Positions 1 to 11,399 of a stretch of DNA of 64,000 nucleotides are shown piece by piece. This DNA is from Semisulcospira habei (taxonomy: Eukaryota; Mollusca; Gastropoda; Semisulcospiridae), in contig BTPG01000007.1 of assembly GCA_036245525.1 (NCBI GenBank), forward strand, positions 122,480,375-122,544,374. Direction: 5' to 3'. Numbering within the stretch: the stretch's first letter is position 1; each line of letters opens with the position of its first letter. The translations under genes and the position numbers were made by a program. Below the pieces are notes generated by a model. That model saw nothing but the letters and a program-made list of their open reading frames with translations, had not been told where the DNA came from and ran no database searches.

Positions 1-192
1 CACCACAGCAAGATATGGCTCGACCATGATAGTTCAAGGGCGGTGGCAGAATAGCTTGGCGCCTATAGGCGCCAAACTATTCTGCCACCACCCTTGAACT
101 ATCATGGTCGATCTGTCTCCTGAATTGTAATTCGGGTCTCAGAGAACAACTCCAAAATGTCGATTTTTCCTACATCGGGCACAATGAGTTAA
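1..192. mobile_element. M1 palindromic MITE (left end cut by window)
   Basis: The core is a long inverted repeat, CGACCATGATAGTTCAAGG...GGCGCC and its reverse complement, centred near base 67. The right end is CACAATGAGTTAA. The same core recurs at least 14 more times in the window. Intact copies have TTAA at both ends and are about 214 bp, which fits a piggyBac-type non-autonomous element (inference). It has no coding capacity. Confidence 0.85.
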
Positions 193-385
193 TCATGCAG
201 TTTGTACACGATTACGTGTGTGCTGATTTTGGCCTTTAAACCTTAAGGCTTAGGGCGGTAATGCCGAAGATAGCAGATCAGTCTACATGCCCACACTCTG
301 CTTAATGATTGATTTTTTATCCTACCCCTTGTCACTCTTTATAAATATTTACTTTTATATGTATTGGTATTATTGGTGGCAGAGT

Positions 386-587
<202 letters not shown>

Positions 588-836
588 GACAGTTCTAATG
601 TAGTTTACAGGGGCCAGGCCCTGCTGTAAGACGTCAGTTAATCATCGGCGACACTTAAAAAAAATTCACAAAATGTCGCATTTCTTTTGTTTGTCAGTAT
701 AGAACAAAACTGACATCTGTATACTTATATACCTTCTGTGTGTGCTAGAGATGAATCAAATGAATCCAACAGTAAAGCTTGAGGATAGTAAACATTGTTA
801 GGAAATCTGAAGTAGGTCAACATTTTGCGTCTTTCC

Positions 837-951
<115 letters not shown>

Positions 952-1260
952 CCTGGACAAAATGCTATTTCGCATGTTTGTCCGGACTTTCTTCCACCTT
1001 TTTCGTTGGAATACGTGCAATATTGACATTTTTCTTACCCTTGGATATTGACTAAAATTAATAATAGTCTAGCTGACCTTGACACGTCTTAGGTAGCCGA
1101 TCTAGTCAAGCAGTACCCATAAAGCTATTATTACCAAGCCTTTTTTCTAGACTTGACAGGTGCGTCTAATACTAGTGAGGTATCGTTTGAAACGAACGAA
1201 CGACTCTCAACAACAAACGAGAGCAAAGTCTAAGGGGATAACCAGCTCGTAATATAAACA

Positions 1261-1347
1261 TAGACAATACTCCAAACATCTCCAAGAGGCATAACTCCTG
1301 GGCTCATGAGGAGCTATGCTCCTTGGCGATGTTTGGAAAGTTGTCTA
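1261..1347. repeat. Imperfect palindrome related to the M2 hairpin
   Basis: The arms TAGACAA...TCCAAACATC and GATGTTTGGA...TTGTCTA pair. The centre carries the M2-like words CCAAGAGGCATA and CTCATGAGG. It lies about 275 bp upstream of the TRIM start at 1622, so it falls in the promoter or 5' UTR region. Confidence 0.7.
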
Positions 1348-1621
1348 TAGTTGTGGCAGTTGCTTGCTATCCGCCATGACTTCGTTCTCGTTCGTTATGC
1401 GAAATAGTTCGTTGCTTAAGAACCTCGATCACCACTGTATAATAGGGCAAACTCATGTTTCGTGCTTCTTGACTTTGCAGGATCACACTGTGAACATCGT
1501 CCCTCAAGTTCAGCACATCATACTTAGATGTTGTGAAACGTTTGAGTTTTAGTCTTGATTTCTGAGAGTATGCTTGAAGCTACTGAGGGCTGAAGACTTT
1601 GCGACGTGTGCAGCAACGAAC

Positions 1622-3394
1622 ATGGCAGCGAGGGACGAAGATGTCTCCCAAGGTCCTGGTGCAAACGGCAACTCCTTCACGTGCGCCTTGTGTCACGAGG
1701 CCTACAAGAACCCTAAAATCCTTCCCTGCTTCCACACGTTCTGTCAGGAGTGTCTGTCCCCGTTGATAGATAGAGGTCGAGCAGGCAGCTTCACATGTCC
1801 GTCGTGTCGAAGAGAGATTGAAACTCCTTCAGATGGAGCGATTGGGTTTCAAAGCAACTTTTACATTCAGAGCGGAAACGAAACGACGACTGGACACGGA
1901 CCCGTCACGTGGTGTCCGAAACATCCGGACACAAAAGCGGACATATACTGTCTGAAGGACGACGTGATGGTTTGCGTCACGTGTTTTGCCAGGGAACACA
2001 ACCAACACCAGTGTGACAACATTGCTGGAGCTGAGAAGCGATGCAAGAAACAGCTAGGTTGGGACAGACCCCGTCTGAAGGCGAGTTCGGAAGACGTGAC
2101 CAGACAGCTGGAAGACGCCAGAAAAGAGTTGCAGGACTTAAAGAACAAGAGGGCCACAGTTGAAGCGGACATCCACAGCAGACACGCCAGGGCAGTGGAT
2201 ACGGCAAACAAATGCCGGGACGAAGCCCTGGAATCTTTGAACCAGATGACCAGTGAAATGGAGAGTACGCACTACACGGAAGTAGATCGGATCGCAGCAA
2301 ACCTGCAGGAGCTGACCAAGCTACAACAGCGGGTGCAGCAGGCTCTGGACAGCGGAGTGGGCTTTGAGTTGGTGACTGTGGCCAGAGAGATGAGATGCGG
2401 ACGCGGTAGCAAGGAAGCCGTGCAGAAGCTTACGACAAAACATATGATAAAGACGCATCGTCCTGTCCTCCGCTTGGACGCCACGCCAGAACTGACGTTC
2501 AAACACCTGCGAGCTTATATAGGAACCGTGGCCAGGATGGAGATGACGATGTCACCACCTTTAGTGACCGTGGTGGAGCAGTTCCGATGCGGGGAGGATC
2601 CGGACACAGAGGTTTACTGCATAAGTCCACAGGATGACGGCAAAGTGATCTTGTCCTACACTAAACACCAACTTCAAACAGACTTCCCGTCACAAGAATT
2701 CAGCAGCGACGGCAGTCACCTGACCACGTTTGAGAATTTAAAGGGTAACATATCCTGGCAAACCACGAGCGGAGGTAAACACGTGCACCTAACGAGAGAG
2801 ACAGGCAAAATGCTATGCACGTACGCCAAATCGCACAAGCTGATTCGCCTGAATAGTTACGCGATAGGCGAGGGGGACGTGAGGCGCGAGGAGGTCGTGT
2901 CTGAGGATCCACTCAAAACAGAACAGAGGTCAGTGACACTCATCAACTGTGGAGTCCACCGGGCGTTTGACGTAGACTCTGAAGTAAAAACAATCGTTGT
3001 ATTAGAAGAAGCAATGGAACCTGAATTACACCGCAGAGTGAGGCTGTACCGACTCCCACACCCGGACGCCATAGCCACGTACAGCCCGCCTGTAGCGCCG
3101 TTCCAGCCGTCGGACGTGTGTTTCTACAAGCTGGGCGGCCATGAGGTGCTGCTGGTGGCTGATGAGCTGAACGACGCCATCCACGTGGTGAACGTGCAGG
3201 ACGGGCGCCTGAGCTTCGCGCGCTACCTGTCCCCGGGCTGTCCGCTGCTGGTGCAGCCCACGGCGCTCAACACGGACATGAGAGGCCGCCTGTGGGTCGC
3301 CTGCAGGGGCGGCAAGATCCTCACGTGTACACCGTACTCAGAAGAAACGAGTCTTAAGAGGTACGACATGGCCACCTTGTTGAGTAGATATTAA
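1622..3394 (+). CDS. TRIM-family E3 ubiquitin ligase-like protein (RING, B-box, coiled coil, NHL-like C-terminus)
   Basis: A single uninterrupted frame of 590 codons. The ATG at 1622 (context GAACATGG) is chosen because the paralogue at 20572 starts at the matching place; the same frame is open upstream to 1574. A C3HC4 RING uses C21, C24, C36, H38, C41, C44, C59 and C62. A type-2 B-box uses C98, H101, C110, D113, C118, C121, H126 and H129. A charged region at about 145-270 is coiled-coil-like. The last 120 residues look like NHL-type propeller blades (PSDVCFYKLGGHEVLLVAD). RING proteins of this type transfer ubiquitin from an E2 and act in the cytoplasm, often in innate immunity or mRNA control; the substrate here is unknown. 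Bases 3077-3300 are almost identical to the second TRIM gene, unlike the rest. The closest vertebrate layouts are TRIM2/3/56-like. Confidence 0.9.
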   Translation: MAARDEDVSQGPGANGNSFTCALCHEAYKNPKILPCFHTFCQECLSPLIDRGRAGSFTCPSCRREIETPSDGAIGFQSNFYIQSGNETTTGHGPVTWCPKHPDTKADIYCLKDDVMVCVTCFAREHNQHQCDNIAGAEKRCKKQLGWDRPRLKASSEDVTRQLEDARKELQDLKNKRATVEADIHSRHARAVDTANKCRDEALESLNQMTSEMESTHYTEVDRIAANLQELTKLQQRVQQALDSGVGFELVTVAREMRCGRGSKEAVQKLTTKHMIKTHRPVLRLDATPELTFKHLRAYIGTVARMEMTMSPPLVTVVEQFRCGEDPDTEVYCISPQDDGKVILSYTKHQLQTDFPSQEFSSDGSHLTTFENLKGNISWQTTSGGKHVHLTRETGKMLCTYAKSHKLIRLNSYAIGEGDVRREEVVSEDPLKTEQRSVTLINCGVHRAFDVDSEVKTIVVLEEAMEPELHRRVRLYRLPHPDAIATYSPPVAPFQPSDVCFYKLGGHEVLLVADELNDAIHVVNVQDGRLSFARYLSPGCPLLVQPTALNTDMRGRLWVACRGGKILTCTPYSEETSLKRYDMATLLSRY

Positions 3395-3879
3395 TATGAA
3401 AGTAAACGCACAGGCACGGAAGTAAACAATGCAAAACTACTTAGCACATAAAAAATAAGAATATTTTTAATTTTGCAACTAATTTACTAATCCTTCGTCG
3501 CTAGAATAGGTGCATATACAACCTTTCAAGACCACGTTTACATAGATAGCATCCCCGCACTATATTTCCTAGTGTTATCGCGGTAGGCTTCCTGGGTCGG
3601 GCAGATATGGTCTTTGTCCAAGTCATGAAAACAGATTCCAAACCAGATGCTTTTAACTGACTGTTCAAACATTTTCCGATTTTCAAACACTCGGTGTTAC
3701 GGACTATTCTACGGTTGTCAAGAAGGTTCACTGTTACATCGCTGTCCGTGAAATGTTGGAAACAAGAGCCGAAGCGCGCAAACTTTAGCACTGGATGTCC
3801 GAATGTCACCGTGTGTGGACTGCACTCTGTGGACATTTTTGTTCTGGTGACGTAGTTTAGTTAGCAAAAATCTATCTAT
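3395..3879. other. Downstream region of the first TRIM gene, no gene seen
   Basis: It holds the presumed 3' UTR, with A/T-rich sequence to about 3480 and no canonical AATAAA. A - frame at 3501-3836 looks unsupported. Part of it (TGGTCTTTGTCCA...CAAACCAG) resembles 23160-23215, so it is probably repeat sequence. Confidence 0.4.
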
Positions 3880-4600
3880 CTATATCCCGTAGTCTTGTCG
3901 ACCGTTGGGGCACCACTGATGACTTGGCAAACAGCTCCCTCCATTCCTCTCTGTTCTCTACCATTCTTAGCGTATCGCCCAGCCTCCGTCCTGTCCACTC
4001 TGAGATATTGTCCTCCCATCTTTTCCTCTGTCTTCATCTCCTTCGTCCTCCTTGCACAGTGTCTTGCAGGATTGTTTTGGCAAGCCCTGATGAACGCGTG
4101 ACATGCTCATACCACTTCAATTTGTGGTTTTTCATAATGGCTAATATGTCTTCATAGGGCCCGATGGCTTGCCTGATTCTGCTTCCCACTTCCTCGTTCG
4201 TGATTTGATCTCTGTATGAAATACCAAGCAGCAGCCTTCGAAAGCAATTCATTTCAGTGGCTTGTAGCCTCCTTTCAAGGTTTGCTGTGAGGGTCCATGA
4301 CTCACAGGCATACAAGAACACTGAGATGACTAAGGAGCGCATCAGTCTGATCTTGGAGCAAAGCGTGATGTTTCTGTCCTTCCATATGGCCTTCAACCTT
4401 GACAGTGCTGTTGTTGTCTGCGCAATCCTGGACAGTATTTCTGGTTTTGATCCCTAATCTGTCACAATGGCTCCTAAGTATTTAAATTTATTAACTGTTT
4501 CCAGTTTTTGGCTTCCAATCATGATGTCAGTGCCAATGCGACTGATGTTATTTATCATCAGTTTGGTCTTCTCTTTGCTTCTCTTCTCTTTTAGCAAAAC
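3880..4600 (-). mobile_element. 5'-truncated non-LTR retrotransposon (RT C-terminal region)
   Basis: Reading on -, the conceptual protein runs from a KFKYLG-like motif through RLMRSLVISVFLYACESWTL to a terminal RKRWEDNISEWTG-like block, typical of LINE reverse-transcriptase C-termini. The longest open piece is 4034-4396; the frame is broken on both sides. A GATA-type tail (ATAGATAGATAG on -) marks the 3' end near 3870. It is a dead fragment. Confidence 0.8.
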
Positions 4601-5285
4601 CTACATTAATTAACAAAAATAATTTTCGTCATGGATTTCCCATATAACCTGACTCTACATCTCATACCATTCAGATGACGCTACTCCTTGTGTCCCAAAC
4701 TTAAACGTCACACATGTCTCCATTTTTTGCTGCCAATTCCCACGGTCCAGGGGCTTGTTGCACAACAAGGTTCCACATAGGTTCCATGGAGAATGTTGGT
4801 GAAAGTCAGCAACAACTGCGCATTTTGCCAACTATGACCGAGTCATCCAAGAGATGTTAAACTATTGGGTGAGAGCATTTGTTTTCATGTAATCTGTATC
4901 AATGTTATGCAGTGAATGAAAGGAGTGAGATGTAGCACAGTGCTTGCATAGCAAGAAATTAAACCAAAGACCAGATATTCTAAACTACAATCAGACAAAT
5001 GCAATGGTCATTTCTTTATGCCATAACTTGGTTCTAACCGTTAGTATTGCTGCTCGGAACAACCGTAACGTTTCCATGTTAAGCTACGATTCCTTAAGCA
5101 CGAATCCGATACGAAAACGACCGGAACCAGATGCGGTGATGCAATTTTCCTTCAAAGCTGGATGCGAAATCGTTTACGCATCGGGCATAAGGAAACACAT
5201 AAACATGAAAAGGACTTGCACAAACTTTTGTGTTCCGGACCCGCTTCGAAATTGGACCGAGTTCGTATGGCCCCACTAGAGGAGA
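4601..5285. other. No recognisable feature
   Basis: A + frame of 111 codons (4944-5279) has no recognisable domain and ends just before the Rex1-like LINE. I see no other structure. Confidence 0.4.
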
Positions 5286-5289
5286 GAAC

Positions 5290-7555
5290 ACTCTTGATCA
5301 CTGTTACACTACGCTGAAGTCTGCCTACCGTGCTACTACGAGGGCTCCCTTTGGGGGAATCTGACTATGTCATGGTTCTGCTCACTCCGACCTATCGCCA
5401 GAGACTGAAGGCTGTGAAACCAGTCACCAAGACGGTCAGGGGGTGGACCACGGATGCGACGGAAACGCTGGAAGGGTGTCTGAGGCGACGGACTGGAGCG
5501 CTTTCAGAGAGGCGAGCAGTAGCCTGGACGAGTACGCAGATGCAGTGACGTAGTACATAGGCTTCTGTGAGGAGGCCTGTGTCCCGACCGAGACCGTCCG
5601 CATCTTTGGCAACAACAAGCCGTGGTTCAGCCGCTCAGTCAAGGTAAAACTTACGCTAAGAACGAGGCCTTCAAGAGTGGCGACCGGGAGCAGTACAGAA
5701 AGGCCAAAGCTGCGCTGCGTCGCGAGATCAGCAGGGCGAATGCGACCTACAGGAAGAAGATCGAAGTCCAGTTCTCCTCCAGCAACATGCGAGAGGTGTT
5801 GCGGGGGTTGCAGCAGGCCACCGGCTACAAGCAGGGGGCAACAACTCACGACGACGTCGACCCGGAGCTCCCGGACAGGCTGAACCTGTTTTACAGCAGG
5901 TTTGACCAGAAGAATCCCACTCCTGGATACCGTCCTCCGCTTCCTGGAGACGCGTCGACTCTGACGCCGCCCTTCTGCGTTCAGGAGGCGGAGGTGAACC
6001 GTCTCTTCCAGAGACAGAATCCCAGGAAAGCCTCGGGTCCCGACCACGTGTCTACGGCTGCCTTGATGTTCTGTGTTGACCAGTTCGCTCCTGTCTTCAC
6101 CGATATCTTCAATATCTCTCTACAGCAGATGTCGGTACCTCGGTGCTTGAAGTCGTCCGTGATCGTCCCCGTTCCTAAGAAGTCAAAGGTCACCCAGATG
6201 AACGACTACCGCGCCGTGGCACTGACATATGTTGCCATTAAGGTCCTGGAGCGGCTTGTTCTTCGCTACCTGAGGGTATCCACGGGGTACTTGCTTGACC
6301 CACTCTAGTTTGCATACCAAGCGAACAGGTAAGTGGATGATGCAGTCGCACTGGGCCTGCATTTCATCTTGCAGCACTTGGAGACCCCACGCACCTATGC
6401 CAGAGTTTTGTTTATTGACTATTCCAGTGCTTTCAACACCATCATCCCTCACAAGCTTTTCGACAAACTCGCTCACCTCAATGTTCACCCCTCCATATGT
6501 CACTGGATCCTTGACTTTCTTCTGGACCGTCCTCAGGTCGTAAGACTCTACAATTCACACTCTGCCTCTGTAACACTGAATACTGGCGCTCCACCAGGAT
6601 GCGTTCTCTCACCGCTTCTCTTTACTCTGTTCACAAATGACTGTGTCTCCGAAACCTCGTCTGTGAAAATTTTGAAATTTTCTGATGATACCACCCTTGA
6701 AGGCCTGTTGTCTGATGCTGACGAAACTATGCATCGATATGAGGTTCGGAAAATGGTCAACTGGTGCTCGGAAAATGACCTGGAACTGAATGTCTCAAAG
6801 ACGAAAGAGGTTGTGATTGACTTTCGTCAAATCAAAGACCCGATACTGCCCCTTGTCATCAATGGGGAAACCGTAGAACAATTCGAATCGTTCAAATTTC
6901 TCGGTTCCATCATTTCGAGCGATCTGTGTTGGGACAATAACACTACGTCCATTATGAAAAAGTGCCAAAAGCGTCTCACTTTCTGAGACAGCTGCGGAAA
7001 CTCGGTATGTCCAGAGGAATCATGGCACAGTTCTGCCGCGCGGTGATAGAGAGCACCTTGTGCTTCTCTGTCACTGTTTGTTATGGTAGCACAACCGCGA
7101 CAGAAAAGAACCAGCTCGAACACATCGTTAAGACAGCCTCCCAAGTAGCTGGTTGCGACTTTCCATCTGTCGTCTCCATTTTCAAAACGCGTATGGAACG
7201 GAAGGCAGGAAAGATCGTTCGCGATCTGTCACACCCAGCCAATCATCTCTTCGAGCTTCTGCCCTCTGGCCGGCGGTTTCGTGCTTTGAAAGCCAGAACT
7301 TCTCGATTCAGATGCAGTCTCTTTCCAAACGCTGTCCTCAGTTCATCACCAACCATGGAACAACGTGATTCTATGACTGATTTGTGTGTAAATATTGTGT
7401 TTATCTATCCTTAGTGCTGTATACAGGACGATCGCCAACTGAGTGTATGACATGATGAATGCATGTGCAGCCCTACAAGTGAGGATGTATTTTACTGTCG
7501 CCATGTCACACAAAAATCCTTGTAACGTTTACTTCATGAATAAATGTCTGTGTCT
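5290..7555 (+). mobile_element. Rex1-like LINE, 5' truncated, broken frame
   Basis: The conceptual protein starts at a CYTTLKSAYRATTRAP-like linker and shows the RT landmarks in order: NDYRAVALT, FIDYSSAFNTIIPHKL, a SPLLFTLFTND block, KFSDDTTLEGLL (the catalytic box, normally FADD, here FSDD), then KTKEVVIDFR and the C-terminal LPSGRRFRAL block. These match the Rex1/Babar branch of the CR1 group. The frame is broken by a stop near 6306 and by shifts near 5640 and 6985. The open pieces are 5622-6308, 6333-6986 and 6962-7414. The 3' end has AATAAA near 7540. It is non-functional. Confidence 0.88.
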
Positions 7556-7796
7556 AAGTCTATGTGGATTCGTGTCTATGGGTTGCTCACCTTAGTCTAA
7601 AATGCGCCCGTGCAACCGCAGTTAGACTATGTTGTTGCAAAGTTCAGTTTAGCTGACAGAGTCTGACGGCCAGAGGGGTAACTGCATGTTGTGCAACCGG
7701 CACCAGGTTCGTCTGCTTGCAGACATTGAATGAAAAGTTTAGGACATAATGTTTGACCAGTATTGCGGATGTTGTGAAAGGTTCTATAAAACATAG

Positions 7797-8170
7797 AAGT
7801 ACTTACTTACTGCCCGTAACTCCGAAGGCGCATAGGGCAGCAACGAAATCATTCAACTTCAGCCGGTCGCGGGCCAGAGTGCCTATCGTTCCCCAGGTGT
7901 GGTGGTGGTTTTTCAGTTCTTGTTCCACCGTTCGTCGCCAAGTGATCTTTGGCCGTCCTCTCTTCCTCTCACCATTTGGTGTCCAGTGTAGGGATGTTTT
8001 AATGATGGAGCCGTCTTCTCTCGGCAGCACATGTCCAATCCATCGCCAACGTCTTTTTATGATTGTTGTGGCTATGTCTTCTTGTTTGCAGCGGGACAGT
8101 AGGTCTTCGTTGGAGATTTTGTTTGGTCAAAATATCTTGAGTATTTTCCTGAGGTTATTGGCATGGTAAG
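7797..8170 (-). mobile_element. LINE 3' fragment flanked by about 40-bp direct repeats
   Basis: On - it encodes an RT C-terminal end (RRWRWIGHVLPREDGS, then GERKRGRPKITWRRTVE) and a GTAAGTAAGTA tail. The flanks 7762-7800 and 8178-8217 are direct copies with about two differences, so they look like an unusually long target-site duplication. Confidence 0.8.
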
Positions 8171-8219
8171 TAAGTAAGTATTGCTGATGTTGTGAAAGGT
8201 TCTATAAAGCATAGAAGTG

Positions 8220-8379
8220 GAGTGTTCGTATACTGTCATTTTTAGACAGACCTCGCGACTCCCATTCTCAAACTGTTAGATTTATAGTCACCTCGAGCTT
8301 TGCTCTTGGTGACTATGATCAATCAGTTTGAGAATGGGAGTCGCTCGGTCTGTCTAGAAATGATAGTATACGAACACTC
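8220..8379. mobile_element. M5 inverted-repeat MITE
   Basis: The ends GAGTGTTCGTATACTGTCAT and its complement frame a 160-bp element. Its arms also contain GACTCCCATTCTCAAACTG and the reverse complement. A right-half copy lies at 23342-23382 in a chimera. Confidence 0.8.
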
Positions 8380-8690
8380 AACTTCTATAATATAAGGTCA
8401 TGTGCAATTTCTTATTCATTCCCCGTTTTGATCAATGAATGTAATTTGTATAAGCCCATACAGATCTTAAATTTATATCTCCGTCTATTACTGTAAGTAT
8501 ATATAGTAACAGACGTATGGTCCAAATGATCAAACGCTTCTAAACTGGTTGTTTGTTTGTCATTTGGTTGGTTTGCTGAGGGACTGAACCAGGGGGGAAA
8601 GAGAGGGTGGGTGAAGTGTTGGCTTGGGTGATTTGATTGGTCGCTTACTTGTACAGTGCGTCACTATCTATGGATAGAATTGTAACCCCT

Positions 8691-9070
8691 TAACTGCCGG
8701 GACAAGGCGAACTCTACCTAGCTGCAAGAGACATAAACAGTCTCGGGGGCTCATGAGGATTTTTGTCTCTTGTTAGTCATGTGCTCTTGCTGCCCACGTT
8801 TGGTGGCATTTCAGTTTTCTTTCTTACCTCACGGGTATAGCCTGATGAGCTTTGCGTCTTTTTAACTCCTTAACTGCCGGGGCAAGGCGAACACTACGCA
8901 TCTGCAAAAGACATAAATCCTCATGAGCCCCCGCAGTCGCGGGGGCTCATGAGGGTTTATGTCTCTTGTTAGTCCTGTGTTTTTTTGTACCCATGTTTTG
9001 TCCCATTTCATTTGCGTTCTTCTCGCGAATAATTATCGGTCAGTGTGCAGTGGTTTCAGACGCGAAATCC
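8691..9070. mobile_element. Two tandem M2 MITE copies
   Basis: Two units both begin TTAACTGCCGGG and carry the M2 hairpin word GCAAGAGACATAAA and its complement. The second, from 8872, has a nearly perfect hairpin with arms ending in GAGCCCCCGC/GCGGGGGCTC. The first hairpin is partly deleted. A further 230 bases to 9297 show nothing. Confidence 0.75.
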
Positions 9071-9297
9071 GCGTCCACTGGCAGTCAAGAGGCAAATTAA
9101 GCGCCATGCTAGTCAGGCTGTACCCTTGAGCTAGCAACATGTGTCAGTCTCCAGCAGACTGCAAGCATAGGATTTGAAGTTGCACGTAACCTGTGTTTCA
9201 GGGTCCTTGAGGTCTACAACCCTTCTCTCAACTCAAGCGACAATGACTACACGGAAAGCGACGGTTGAACCAGCCGGCTCTGATTCCCTACGACGAG

Positions 9298-9440
9298 AGA
9301 TGGATCGACCATGATAGTTCTAGGGTGGTGTCATGATAGTTCAAGGGTGGTGTCATGATCGTTCAAGGGTGGTGCCAGAATAGTTTAGAAGCTATTCTGG
9401 CACCACCATTGAACAAACATGGTCGATCTGTCTAATTAAC
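9298..9440. mobile_element. M1 MITE with internally triplicated arm
   Basis: The left arm repeats TCATGATAGTTCAAGGGTGG-like units three times before the normal loop; the right arm has one copy. From 9441 to 10130 there is no recognisable feature apart from a short G-run at 9876. Confidence 0.75.
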
Positions 9441-10131
9441 TGGTATGAAATCTTCAAAGGACAGCTTTTATATTTGACACATTTAAGACAACTGGAATCA
9501 TAAAGAATTGTTTCCTTATGATTTCAAATGAGTAACTATATATCTGCATGGTGACTGCAAGGTCCTCTTTTCACATGGATGAGCGTTTGCGAATCAGGGC
9601 GCATAGGAATCCAGACATTTAAGAATCGATCAGTATGTGAATAATGATATTGAAAGAAAGCAAAGACTTCCAGACACCACGAATCATTTTCTACCTTCCT
9701 AAGGTTCAAATTACTTTTACAAACGGGCAGTAAAATATATGACTAAAGAAACTGCAAACTCGTGTGGTTACTAGCAGTCATCAACCAGCCGTCTTGTCGA
9801 TTCGAAACAGATTTGGAATAAATGCACAACTGTAAACGGGTTGAACATTGTTATTATTATTCCGCATTAATATGGGGTGGGTGGGGGGTGGGGAACAGAC
9901 TTGATCAGTTTTAAAAATGCAAATGTTCATATTTTGTGTGGGTTTATTACTTTGAGCTTCACGGCTCTTACTGAAGCCGTCAGGTTCAAAATCACCGACC
10001 AGCACACACTTATCGATTTTAATGTATTGTAATCTAAGAGTACATTTAAAGTTGTCCACTGAAAGATCGAACCGGTTTCCCTCGAACCTCTTGCATGCTA
10101 GTGGTCGCAGATCGTGTTTCTGACATCGGTG

Positions 10132-10406
10132 TTAAACCCTTCACTGCCGAGAAAAAAATTGACCTTGATCCAACTGCAAGAGGAATAGATCCTCATGAGC
10201 CCCCCCCCCCTCCCGCAACCCCCATCCCTCCCACCCACCCACCCACCCCCCCCCCCCCCCACCCCATCTCCTCGCGAGTGCGGGAGCCTCTTTGCTGAGA
10301 CCAATTTGTATCCATGTTTTTGGGACTATGTTGTCTCAAGGTCGTTGAATGAATCAAAGTTTTTTTTTTTAAATGTACGTACAGTGGCAGGGAAGGGGTT
10401 ATTTTA
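10132..10406. mobile_element. M2 MITE, TTAA-flanked, with expanded C-tract
   Basis: It begins TTAAACCCTTCACTGCC and ends GGCAGGGAAGGGGTTATTTTAA. The central hairpin is damaged: one arm has grown into a 60-base run of mostly C (10200-10261). Confidence 0.75.
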
Positions 10407-10451
10407 ACGACAGAGCCCTAGTCAGCACGGAATATCAATAGAAAGTGGAAT

Positions 10452-10523
10452 CAGCAAGATGCATAAATCCTCATGAGCCCCCGCGACTGCGGGGGCTCAT
10501 GAGGATCTATGCGTCTTGTAGCT
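10452..10523. mobile_element. M2 hairpin copy
   Basis: A nearly perfect hairpin with arms CATAAATCCTCATGAGCC and its complement around GCGACTGC. Confidence 0.8.
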
Positions 10524-10650
10524 GAATCCAGTTCGTGTTTTTTCTCGGCGGGCGAAGAGGGAATGCCGATACCAGTCAACAAACCTGCGGTGGTTACTCA
10601 CCTGTGAGGATACCTGACGTAGGTACTGTGTTTGCAAACTATGCAGGTAC

Positions 10651-10730
10651 TTAACTCATTCGAGACGTGCCGCTTCCTGATACGCGGCATAAGTCGCGTA
10701 TCCGGAGGCGGCATGTCTCGAATGAGTTAA
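10651..10730. mobile_element. M8 palindromic MITE, 80 bp, TTAA at both ends
   Basis: TTAACTCATTCGAGACGTGC pairs with GCATGTCTCGAATGAGTTAA, and the inner arms also pair (TACGCG/CGCGTA). The whole element is almost one palindrome. A second copy lies at 12979-13059. Confidence 0.85.
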
Positions 10731-10950
10731 GGCGATAAGTATGTAGTACACGGAAGTGTGAAAAGAATGCTGTAGAACCGACACGCTGATTAGTTTTTAA
10801 AAGAGCCAGTCGTCTTGGATTTCCTGTATCAGTTCTTTCGCACCTTTGCGTACTTAACACTGACGCCAAGTGCGTGTTTTTTGGTTGTTGGTTTTTTTTA
10901 AATAGCCAGCGACAGCCTGTCGTAGTGAGGTGGCTTTGCTAGATCTGTTA

Positions 10951-11031
10951 ACCCTGTGGCTGTCCTGTAGGAATCATCGCGACAAAAACCGCTACCGACA
11001 GCCGAACGGATAAAAAAAAAAAATTAATGTA
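10951..11031. mobile_element. M9 half element
   Basis: It carries the arm GGAATCATCGCGACAAAAAC followed by CGCTACCGACAG, one side of the hairpin seen intact at 48158-48222. TTAA occurs near both ends. The 300 bases after it hold nothing recognisable. Confidence 0.55.
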
Positions 11032-11333
11032 GGTCAAGTTACCGCGCTGCACTGTCCCCCGGGAAGGCAAGTCATACCTCAAGCTGACAAAGTTTATAAA
11101 ACATGTGTACTAGCGTGGACAATTGTCCTGTACTGGGGAGCAGAACACTGAGGCGGTTTTGTAATTTGTTTATTATGTGTTATAGATGTACATGTACCAT
11201 TGATGTCATCTTCTTTGCCACCACTGAATTAGGACTGGTGGCTTAGGAGCCGGGGAATGGGGGTGGGGGAAGAGGGAAGGGGGAGGCTCCTTAAAAAAGA
11301 TAGGGTGTGGGAAACCAGAGATTCCCCCCCCCC

Positions 11334-11335
<2 letters not shown>

Positions 11336-11384
<49 letters not shown>
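11336..11384. repeat. (CA)n microsatellite
   Basis: About 25 CA units after a run of C, flanked by G-rich sequence at 11250-11330. Confidence 0.95.
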
Positions 11385-11388
<4 letters not shown>

Positions 11389-11399
11389 CATAAAATAAA

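Noticed and set aside
3501..3836. 111-codon frame on -
   Set aside because: No domain, no codon-pattern support, and part of it resembles another non-coding stretch near 23160.
4944..5279. 111-codon frame on + before the Rex1-like LINE
   Set aside because: No recognisable family and no splice or promoter support.
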